Below, piece by piece: positions 1-4,382 of a DNA stretch of 7,576 nucleotides. The stretch is taken from assembly GCA_028705785.1 (NCBI GenBank), contig JAQWCT010000133.1:1-7576 (forward strand), given 5' to 3'. The notes beneath the pieces were generated by a model that did no database searches, had not been told where the DNA came from, and worked only from the letters and a program-made list of their open reading frames with translations. Source of the DNA: Sulfurospirillaceae bacterium (lineage in GTDB: Bacteria; Campylobacterota; Campylobacteria; Campylobacterales; Sulfurospirillaceae). The position numbers and the translations under genes were made by a program. Position 1 is the stretch's first letter. The number at the start of each line of letters is the position of its first letter.

Positions 1-861
1 ATCATTAATCATATCTTTGAGTTGTGAGAGTGTCGTGCCAGATGTCATATCTAGGGAATATGTTGCATCACCAATTCTCATCGAGAGCGTGTAGCTATCT
101 GGTACAGTGGTCGTAACTGCTGCCGCTTGAGTTACTGAAGTGGCAAGGTCAGTAACATCAGAATTAGCCGTTGTACTTGTAAAAGTCAGTGTTGAACCAC
201 TTGCGGCACCAGAATTAAAGTCGCTTAATGTTCCAGACCATGTACCGTTATTAACGGTATTTCCACTGGTAGCACCGGAACTTAAATTTGCAAATGCAGC
301 AATAGCTTCAGCTTGTGTAATCGTTCCTGTTGCAGTGAGTGTAAGTCCACCTATTGTCAAGGTATCGCCATCTGACATGTTGGCTGCATTAAAAGTAACA
401 GTAGATGATTCTGTAACGCTAGCTGATCCATTCGTTGTTGATGTAGTTGGAGCTACAACGGTTCCAGCTGCAGTTGTCGTAGAACCTGCAAAAGTTGAAG
501 TTGCTGATTCAAATCCAGCACTTTGGTAAATATCTCTTTGTGCTAAAGCATTAACATGTAGTGAAAAGTCCTGAATAGTTGAACCAGAAACTGTGCTAAT
601 AGAGACTGCAGAATTGGAGACTGTCGCTGATCTTTTAAGATAACTTAATTCATCACTGAGCGATTTTGTAACAGATTCTAAGGATGTTGTTAACTTTGAT
701 AATACTGTTAGATCACTTTTTTTTGAAGTATTAGTTGTTAACTTATTATCTATTGGCGTAAGAACTGCTGACTCATCTGCTGCTCTAAGTTTATCAATTG
801 TGTCATAACTTAAAACACCAGAACTACCGAGTCCTAATGAGCTTAATGATGAAGTTGCCAT
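1..861 (-). CDS. fliD: Flagellar filament cap protein FliD (HAP2), N-terminal 287 codons, cut by the window edge
   Basis: FliD is exported to the tip of the flagellum, where it caps the filament and helps flagellin subunits fold into place. The frame stays open for 287 codons from an ATG at 861 to base 1. The start reads MATSSLSSLGLGSSGVLSYD followed by TIDKLRAAD, the typical FliD N-terminus of Campylobacter relatives. Residues 20-112 (coiled-coil D0 region ending in LAQRDIY) and residues 257-287 (YTLSMRIGDATYSLDM, TLSQLKDMIND) match the family. Between them, residues about 118-255 form a Ser/Thr/Gly/Ala-rich insertion that I do not find in Campylobacter jejuni FliD as I remember it. A ribosome binding site AAGGA (872-868) lies in the 3' end of flaG, six bases before the start. 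Only three bases separate the flaG stop from this ATG, so the two genes form an operon. A run of eight A (724-717) falls at codons 46-49. The C-terminal half lies outside the window. Confidence 0.94.
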   Translation of the reverse strand, partial: MATSSLSSLGLGSSGVLSYDTIDKLRAADESAVLTPIDNKLTTNTSKKSDLTVLSKLTTSLESVTKSLSDELSYLKRSATVSNSAVSISTVSGSTIQDFSLHVNALAQRDIYQSAGFESATSTFAGSTTTAAGTVVAPTTSTTNGSASVTESSTVTFNAANMSDGDTLTIGGLTLTATGTITQAEAIAAFANLSSGATSGNTVNNGTWSGTLSDFNSGAASGSTLTFTSTTANSDVTDLATSVTQAAAVTTTVPDSYTLSMRIGDATYSLDMTSGTTLSQLKDMIND

Positions 862-864
862 GGT

Positions 865-1218
865 CTATCCTTTTTTATCGAAAATCATTCCTACGATTTC
901 TTTCATTCGTTCAGCCAAAGTCATTGCTTCTTCCGTTGGGATTTTGCGAATCATTCTGCCTGTACTTCTTTCCATAACGCTAACAAACATTGCATCTATT
1001 TTGTCATTAAACCCAAAAGTAACATTGGTATCTAATGTTTCCATTTGCTTATTAAGTTCTTTGACAGTATCTGAGAGCTGATCAGTTACGACCTTACTAT
1101 CTTGAGAGCTCTTTGTTGCATCACTTGATTGCTCAACTTGTCTTACTGGCGCCTGTGTTTGTGCTCTTGGTGCAGTAGCGGTTTCTACCTGTTTACTGGT
1201 TGCGCTAAATATATCCAT
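865..1218 (-). CDS. flaG: FlaG family flagellar protein
   Basis: FlaG is a small protein encoded next to fliD that influences filament length; in Campylobacter and others its loss gives longer filaments (family knowledge). The product is 117 residues. Residues 1-45 are polar, Gln/Ala/Ser-rich and probably disordered. From about residue 46 the FlaG domain follows, with the core LDTNVTFGFNDKIDAMFVSV, then GRMIRKIPTEEAM and the ending EIVGMIFDKKG, which is close to Campylobacter FlaG. Two ATG codons stand in a row (1221 and 1218). The strong ribosome binding site AAGGAGG (1230-1224) is only two bases from the first but five from the second, so I chose 1218; an annotation starting at 1221 adds one Met. 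The gene is the first of the flaG-fliD unit and has a sigma28 promoter upstream. Confidence 0.93.
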   Translation of the reverse strand: MDIFSATSKQVETATAPRAQTQAPVRQVEQSSDATKSSQDSKVVTDQLSDTVKELNKQMETLDTNVTFGFNDKIDAMFVSVMERSTGRMIRKIPTEEAMTLAERMKEIVGMIFDKKG

Positions 1219-1223
1219 CATAT

Positions 1224-1230
1224 CCTCCTT
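1224..1230 (-). promoter_or_regulatory. Ribosome binding site of flaG
   Basis: AAGGAGG on the minus strand is the strongest Shine-Dalgarno match in the window. Its distance to the two adjacent ATG codons (two bases to 1221, five to 1218) favours the second as the real start. Confidence 0.85.
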
Positions 1231-1257
1231 GATATTTTCACAATTTTCCTATAAACC

Positions 1258-1284
1258 AAATCGACAGTTCTTTTTTTTTGTTTA
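1258..1284 (-). promoter_or_regulatory. Sigma28 (FliA) promoter of flaG-fliD
   Basis: Read on the minus strand, GTTAAA ends at 1281 and CGATTT occupies 1263-1258. The gap between TAAA and CGAT is 17 bases, the spacing of the sigma28 consensus (TAAAGTTT-N11-GCCGATAA, or CGATWT as the Campylobacter form of the -10). Transcription should start near 1251, leaving a leader of about 30 bases before flaG. Sigma28 control fits the late filament genes flaG and fliD and would place them under FlgM, encoded at 3727-3927. The spacer holds a run of nine A (1279-1271). Confidence 0.82.
1271..1279 (-). repeat. Nine-A homopolymer inside the flaG-fliD promoter spacer
   Basis: Nine consecutive A on the minus strand (nine T on the plus strand) lie between the -35 and -10 elements of the sigma28 promoter. 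I noticed no longer single-base run in the window. Gain or loss of a base would change the promoter spacing from its ideal 17 bases. Confidence 0.9.
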
Positions 1285-1301
1285 ACTATTAAGATTTTCT
1301 G

Positions 1302-1310
1302 TGTTACTAT
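1302..1310 (+). promoter_or_regulatory. Possible sigma70 extended -10 promoter for the 1340-1702 gene
   Basis: TGTTACTAT fits the TGn-TATAAT type of extended -10 used by Campylobacter-type housekeeping promoters (four of six -10 bases match, plus TG). It lies 30 bases before the ATG at 1340. No clear -35 is visible, as is usual in this group, but a T-rich stretch lies upstream. The call is tentative. Confidence 0.42.
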
Positions 1311-1339
1311 TTCGCTATCTATTGTGAAAAGGTATTGTA

Positions 1340-1702
1340 ATGAAAATTTCTTTAGTGTGTCAATCTTTGTTGTTAAGTAAGGCACTCAAAAGTTTTTTAG
1401 GCGATGAAATCGTATCTTATAAGCAATGTGATTTTGTTATTAGTGACAAAAAAATAGAATTGGATAAACCCATCTTTTATATTTCATCTACTGAAGGAGC
1501 ATTGCTTATTCCCTTTTCTAAATCTTCTTTAATGATAGAATTAGACAAGTTTTATCAAGATATCCTCCGCAGAGAGCAAAATAGTTTCGAAAATACACAA
1601 GTACCTATTCCTCATATAGCGCTTGAAGAAAAAATATCTGCCCTAACTGAAAAATTTAGAAAAGAACTCATTCAAACCATTAGAGATTATTGTGGGTCTT
1701 AA
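1340..1702 (+). CDS. Uncharacterised protein with a degenerate receiver-like N-terminus
   Basis: I do not recognise a named family. The 120-residue product falls in two parts. Residues 1-72 look like a shortened CheY-type receiver: a first strand (KISLVCQ), helix SLLLSKALKSFLG, strand plus acidic residue DFVISD (D36 at the phospho-acceptor place), strand KPIFYISS, then IPFSKSSLMIELDKFY, where receivers have the conserved Lys-Pro-Phe. The acidic pair after strand 1 is absent (C7, Q8) and the conserved Lys is Ile57, so phosphorylation is unlikely. Residues 73-120 are mostly helical and charged. There is no signal peptide or membrane segment. A ribosome binding site AAAAGG (1327-1332) sits seven bases before the ATG. 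The 3' end overlaps rsmD by 11 bases, so the two are probably co-translated. C. jejuni, as I recall, has an uncharacterised gene in the same place. The receiver resemblance is my inference from the residue pattern. Confidence 0.85.
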   Translation: MKISLVCQSLLLSKALKSFLGDEIVSYKQCDFVISDKKIELDKPIFYISSTEGALLIPFSKSSLMIELDKFYQDILRREQNSFENTQVPIPHIALEEKISALTEKFRKELIQTIRDYCGS

Positions 1703-2267
1703 ACCTTTACATGTAAGCATTAGTGCAGGAAAATATAAAGGTAAAAAGCTCTCTCTTCCCTCAATGGAAAGCACGAGAAGTACCAAATCAATTCTCAAAG
1801 GTTCATTGTTCGATACCTTACAGTCTGATATTGTAGGTGAAGTTTTTGTTGAAGTTTTTGGTGGTAGTGGTTCTATGGGGCTAGAAGCGCTTAGTAGAGG
1901 TGCAAAGCACGCTTATTTTATTGAAAAAGATAAATATGCATTTTCGGTTTTAAAAAGTAACTGCCAATTAATTGATTCAAAAAGTACAACTTGTAAGCAA
2001 GGTGATAGTTTTCAACTCTTTCCTTTACTGTTAAAAGAGCTTACATGTAAAGCTTTTTTTTATTTTGATCCACCTTTTTCCATTCGAGAAGGGATGGAAG
2101 ATATCTATACCAAAGTTTTACAACTTATTGCAGATATTCCTCAAAACAAAGTACATCTTATTATCATAGAGCATATGAGTGAACTTATTCTTCCGAACAA
2201 TATAGGAATTTATACATTACAAAAAACTAAAAAATTTGGAAATAGTTCGCTTAGTTATTACATGTAA
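1692..2267 (+). CDS. rsmD: 16S rRNA (guanine966-N2)-methyltransferase RsmD
   Basis: RsmD methylates the 2-amino group of G966 (E. coli numbering) of 16S rRNA in the small subunit, using S-adenosylmethionine. The 191-residue product has the family layout: an N-terminal GKYKGKKLSLP segment, then STRSTKSILKGSLFDTL (E. coli type: LRPTTDRVRETLFNWL), the SAM-binding motif I as EVFGGSGSMGLEALSRGA (residues 54-71), the acidic E78 after the second strand, and the catalytic DPPF at 126-129. Length is normal for the family. The start is GTG at 1692, inside the end of the previous gene; I saw no better start in this frame, which is closed by TAA at 1644. The ribosome binding site is weak (AGAG, 1682-1685), consistent with translational coupling. 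A run of eight T (2054-2061) lies just before the DPPF codons, and three copies of TTACATGTAA lie within the gene. Confidence 0.92.
   Translation: MGLKPLHVSISAGKYKGKKLSLPSMESTRSTKSILKGSLFDTLQSDIVGEVFVEVFGGSGSMGLEALSRGAKHAYFIEKDKYAFSVLKSNCQLIDSKSTTCKQGDSFQLFPLLLKELTCKAFFYFDPPFSIREGMEDIYTKVLQLIADIPQNKVHLIIIEHMSELILPNNIGIYTLQKTKKFGNSSLSYYM
1707..1716. repeat. Palindrome TTACATGTAA, copy 1
   Basis: This is a perfect 10-base palindrome near the start of rsmD. Read on the minus strand it extends to GCTTACATGTAAAG, shared with copy 2. In this copy the rsmD codons read tta-cat-gta. Confidence 0.75.
2041..2050. repeat. Palindrome TTACATGTAA, copy 2
   Basis: This is a second exact copy, within the extended GCTTACATGTAAAGC. 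The rsmD codons here read aca-tgt-aaa, so the frame differs from copy 1. Confidence 0.75.
2258..2267. repeat. Palindrome TTACATGTAA, copy 3
   Basis: This third copy forms the last codons and stop of rsmD (tac-atg-taa), the third possible frame. It shares TTACATGTAAAGC with copy 2. Confidence 0.75.
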
Positions 2268-2279
2268 AGCATAAAAATA

Positions 2280-2295
2280 TGGAACACCAATTGCT
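2280..2295 (+). promoter_or_regulatory. Sigma54 (RpoN) promoter of the flgI operon
   Basis: TGGAAC-N5-TTGCT matches the -24/-12 consensus (TGGCAC-N5-TTGCW). The invariant GG (2281-2282) and GC (2293-2294) are separated by exactly ten bases. Transcription should begin near 2305-2306, about 28 bases before the flgI ATG. In Campylobacter relatives sigma54, activated by the FlgS/FlgR two-component system, drives the rod, ring and hook genes, which fits flgI. I could not identify an activator binding site. Confidence 0.85.
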
Positions 2296-2333
2296 TTAGT
2301 GAGTGACAAATCAGTCAACACTAAAGGAAATTG
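2288..2333 (+). promoter_or_regulatory. Extended inverted repeat that can enclose the flgI ribosome binding site
   Basis: Three stacked complementary blocks are visible: CAATT (2288-2292) with AATTG (2329-2333), CTTTAGTG (2294-2301) with CACTAAAG (2319-2326), and TGAC (2304-2307) with GTCA (2314-2317), closing on a six-base loop. That is 17 pairs with two small internal loops. The right arm contains the AAAGGA ribosome binding site (2323-2328), and its base pairs end directly at the ATG. The left arm overlaps the -12 part of the sigma54 promoter and lies before the expected transcript start. No T-run follows it, so it is not a standard terminator. Confidence 0.6.
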
Positions 2334-3389
2334 ATGAAAATGACCAAACTGCTTTTCCTCCTTTTTTTCACATTTAATCTTTTACAAGCAGAGCGCATTG
2401 GTGATATCGCTAGTGTTGTCGGTGTTCGCGAAAATCAATTGATAGGCTACGGCTTAGTCGTAGGACTCAATGGTACAGGAGATGGTTCTTCTTCTCAGTT
2501 TACACTCAGGTCTCTTTCAAACCTTCTTCAAACCGTTAATGTTAAGATCGATCCAGCGGATATTAAATCAAAAAATATTGCTGCGGTTATCGTCACAACA
2601 AAACTCCCCGCATTTGCACGACAAGGCGATAAGCTTGATGTCACTGTTTCTTCTATTGGTGATTCTAAGTCGTTGCAAGGTGGAACACTCCTTTTAACAC
2701 CACTTAAAGGTGTGGATGGAAAGATTTACTCTTTAGCACAAGGTTCTTTGACGATTGGTGGAATGAACGGTAAAGAAAAAGGTCAGATTAATCACGCAAC
2801 AGCAGCCAATATTTTTAATGGTGCATTGGTTGAGCGAGAAATCGAATATGACTTACATGAGCAAGCATTTGCAAGCCTTTCTCTCAAAGAATCAAATTTC
2901 AATACGGCTATTTCTATTCAACAAGAACTCAATAGAAATTTTGGTAAAAAAATTGCAGTGGCAACTGATTCACGAACCATTAAGCTTATGAAACCTGAGA
3001 ATTTATCGATGGTGGAGTTTTTAGCAACAACGCTTGATGTGAATGTCAAATACGAAAAAGAAGAAAAAATCGTTATTGATGAGCGAACTGGAACGATTGT
3101 GTCTGGCGTTAATATTAAGGTAAGTCCTATCGTTGTTACGCATGGTGATATTACCATCAAAATCGAAAATAATCCTAATTTAGAAGAAGATACCAAAAGT
3201 ACTGATATTGGGGGAGATGTAAAAATAGCCACTAATGAAAATCAAATTAAGATGAATGAGCAAAGCATGACCGTTGCCAATGTTGCAAGAGCTCTCAATA
3301 AATTAGGTGCCAAGCCCAAAGATATTATTTCCATTTTGGAAAATATCAAACGCTCAGGTGCTATTACAGCACCGTTGGAGATTATCTAA
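2334..3389 (+). CDS. flgI: Flagellar P-ring protein FlgI
   Basis: FlgI is secreted to the periplasm by the Sec pathway and polymerises around the rod to form the P-ring, the bushing in the peptidoglycan layer. The 351-residue product starts with a signal peptide of 19 residues (MKMTKLLFLLFFTFNLLQA, cleavage likely before ERIGDI). Mature FlgI hallmarks follow: RIGDIASVVGVRENQLIGYG, then LVVGLNGTGD, VSSIGDSKSLQGGTLLLTPL, AQGSLTIGG, and near the C-terminus SMTVANVARALNKLGAKPKD and IKRSGAITAPLEII. Length is normal. A TTG at 2331 extends the frame by one codon, but AAAGGA (2323-2328) is five bases from the ATG at 2334, so I use the latter. The stop shares one base with the flgJ start. A sigma54 promoter lies directly upstream, and an inverted repeat covers the ribosome binding site. 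Confidence 0.97.
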   Translation: MKMTKLLFLLFFTFNLLQAERIGDIASVVGVRENQLIGYGLVVGLNGTGDGSSSQFTLRSLSNLLQTVNVKIDPADIKSKNIAAVIVTTKLPAFARQGDKLDVTVSSIGDSKSLQGGTLLLTPLKGVDGKIYSLAQGSLTIGGMNGKEKGQINHATAANIFNGALVEREIEYDLHEQAFASLSLKESNFNTAISIQQELNRNFGKKIAVATDSRTIKLMKPENLSMVEFLATTLDVNVKYEKEEKIVIDERTGTIVSGVNIKVSPIVVTHGDITIKIENNPNLEEDTKSTDIGGDVKIATNENQIKMNEQSMTVANVARALNKLGAKPKDIISILENIKRSGAITAPLEII

Positions 3390-3673
3390 TGCAAGTAGAT
3401 ACAAGTTTAGCGCTTATGAATACCAATTACAACAAAGAGTTTGATGCTAATGCTAAAAATGATGCACTTTTAAAGGAGCAAACTGACAAATTTGAAGCTT
3501 TTTTTATTAAGCAAGTGTTAGATATCTCGATGAAAAACGATAGTAAACTTTTTCCTAAAGATGCAGGCGATAAAATTTATAGTTCGATGTACAACGACAC
3601 AATGAGTACTTCTTTGAGTGGACAATTTGGATTTAGTGAAATGATATTTAAATTTTTGAAAGAGGGTCGTTAA
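3389..3673 (+). CDS. flgJ: Rod-binding protein FlgJ, short form
   Basis: FlgJ caps the growing flagellar rod. In enterobacteria it has a second, peptidoglycan-hydrolysing domain; here only the rod-binding domain is present (94 residues), as is usual in Campylobacterota. The family core is EQTDKFEAFFIKQVLDISMK (residues 30-49), followed by GDKIYSSMYNDTMSTSLSG and FGFSEMIFKFL, which match the E-Q-FE-x-F-x-x-Q-x-L and Y-x-S-M-Y-D-x-x-S patterns of the family. The N-terminus lacks a signal peptide, consistent with export through the flagellar type III apparatus. The start overlaps the flgI stop (TAATG), with GGAG (3377-3380) eight bases upstream, so translation is probably coupled. A separate enzyme must open the peptidoglycan for the rod; none is visible in this window. 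Confidence 0.92.
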   Translation: MQVDTSLALMNTNYNKEFDANAKNDALLKEQTDKFEAFFIKQVLDISMKNDSKLFPKDAGDKIYSSMYNDTMSTSLSGQFGFSEMIFKFLKEGR

Positions 3674-3696
3674 GGTTTTATCATTTTGGGCGATAT
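3671..3696 (+). promoter_or_regulatory. Sigma28 promoter of flgM
   Basis: TAAGGTTT (3671-3678) matches the -35 TAAAGTTT at seven of eight bases, and CGATAT (3691-3696) matches the CGATWT -10 exactly. The gap after TAAG is 16 bases, one shorter than ideal. Transcription would start near 3703-3705, with AAAGG (3716-3720) as the ribosome binding site. Sigma28 transcription of its own inhibitor makes a negative feedback loop, as reported for C. jejuni flgM. The sigma54 transcript of flgI-flgJ can also read through. Confidence 0.68.
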
Positions 3697-3726
3697 AGTT
3701 TGTAGAAAACAGTATAAAGGCCAAAA

Positions 3727-3927
3727 ATGATTTCAAATATTAATGCGCAAGCAAGTACTTTTGTACAACAGTTGACACCGAAGAGCGAAGCTTCTAAAGG
3801 TGTAGATGAAACAAAAAAAAGTGAAGAGTTAGATAAAGTTTCCGCACTGAAAGAACAGATACGCAATGGTTCTTATCAAGTTGATCTTGTGAAAACTGCT
3901 GGAGCAGTAGCGGAAGAGTTGTTCTAA
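3727..3927 (+). CDS. flgM: Anti-sigma28 factor FlgM
   Basis: FlgM binds sigma28 (FliA) and keeps late flagellar genes silent until hook-basal body assembly advances. In many bacteria it is then exported through the flagellum. The product has 66 residues, the short size typical of Campylobacter and Helicobacter. The N-terminal half (1-35) is polar and probably unstructured, with KKSEELDK after a run of A. The sigma-binding half is KVSALKEQIRNGSYQVDLVK followed by TAGAVAEELF, matching the family pattern V-x-x-L-K-x-x-I-x-x-G-x-Y-x-V-D-x-x-K-x-A. AAAGG (3716-3720) lies six bases before the ATG. It has its own sigma28 promoter and is followed 25 bases later by the FlgN-like gene, the usual flgM-flgN pairing. 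Eight A at 3813-3820 (codons 29-32) lie just before the sigma-binding half. Confidence 0.91.
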   Translation: MISNINAQASTFVQQLTPKSEASKGVDETKKSEELDKVSALKEQIRNGSYQVDLVKTAGAVAEELF

Positions 3928-3952
3928 ATCTTTTCTTCCTAAAGGATGAAAG

Positions 3953-4381
3953 ATGTTAATGTACCATTTAAATAATGCGATTAAAGATATAGATAATTTA
4001 ATTGACCTCACCAAAAAAGATATCGAAGACATTAAAGTTGCTCAACATGGTAATGTTTTTGAACGCGCAAAAATAAAAAATGATTTAATTCAATCTTTTG
4101 AAAATAAAAAATCTCTTTTAGATAATGAGCTCATGAAAATCATCAAAGAAAATCATGGAAAATCTTTAGAAGAGCTCATTACTGTTGAGCAAAAAGAGCT
4201 TCTTTCCTCAATGAAGCTTAAGTTATCCGAACTTAAAATTTGTAACAAAGAGTATGCAAAATATGTTGTTACTATCAGTCAATTTTATAATTCATTATTG
4301 GATAGTATTTTCCCTCGTGATATGGAAGGCTATAAAATGGCAAACCATAAACCTGCATCTTTGTTAAAAATAAGAGCATAA
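3953..4381 (+). CDS. flgN: FlgN-like export chaperone for hook-associated proteins
   Basis: FlgN binds the C-terminal helices of FlgK and FlgL in the cytoplasm and delivers them to the flagellar export gate. The product has 142 residues, the usual FlgN size, is nearly all helical and charged, and lacks a signal peptide. Leucine-rich heptad-like stretches run through residues 5-60 (LNNAIKDIDNLIDLTKKDIE, then FENKKSLLDNELMKI) and 75-115. Sequence similarity to enterobacterial FlgN is weak, so the call leans on length, helical character and position between flgM and flgK, the place of a FlgN-like gene in Campylobacter. AAAGGA (3941-3946) is six bases before the ATG at 3953; a second in-frame ATG at 3959 is twelve bases away and less likely. 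The stop lies one base before the flgK ATG, implying coupled translation of chaperone and client. Confidence 0.75.
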   Translation: MLMYHLNNAIKDIDNLIDLTKKDIEDIKVAQHGNVFERAKIKNDLIQSFENKKSLLDNELMKIIKENHGKSLEELITVEQKELLSSMKLKLSELKICNKEYAKYVVTISQFYNSLLDSIFPRDMEGYKMANHKPASLLKIRA

Positions 4382-4382
4382 T

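Noticed and set aside
140..529. Plus-strand open frame of 129 codons, Val/Ala/Ser-rich
   Set aside because: It lies antisense to the repetitive Ser/Thr/Ala-rich insertion of fliD, which is open for 287 codons and clearly homologous. Its composition is the expected mirror of that region and no ribosome binding site is seen.
860..1081. Plus-strand open frame opposite flaG
   Set aside because: It is antisense to a recognised flaG with a strong ribosome binding site and promoter, and the product resembles nothing I know.
2331..2333. TTG as the flgI start codon
   Set aside because: It is only two bases from the AAAGGA ribosome binding site. The next codon, ATG at 2334, has proper spacing and begins a good signal peptide.
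2288..2333. Rho-independent terminator after rsmD
   Set aside because: A hairpin exists, but no T-run follows; the sequence continues into the flgI start codon.
2918..3232. Minus-strand open frame inside flgI
   Set aside because: It is a shadow of flgI, whose own frame matches its family throughout.
4327..4343. Second sigma54-like site before flgK
   Set aside because: GG (4328-4329) and GC (4340-4341) are ten bases apart, but the flanking bases fit poorly (TGGC instead of TTGC). It lies inside flgN, where flgK already has a coupled upstream gene. Too weak to list.
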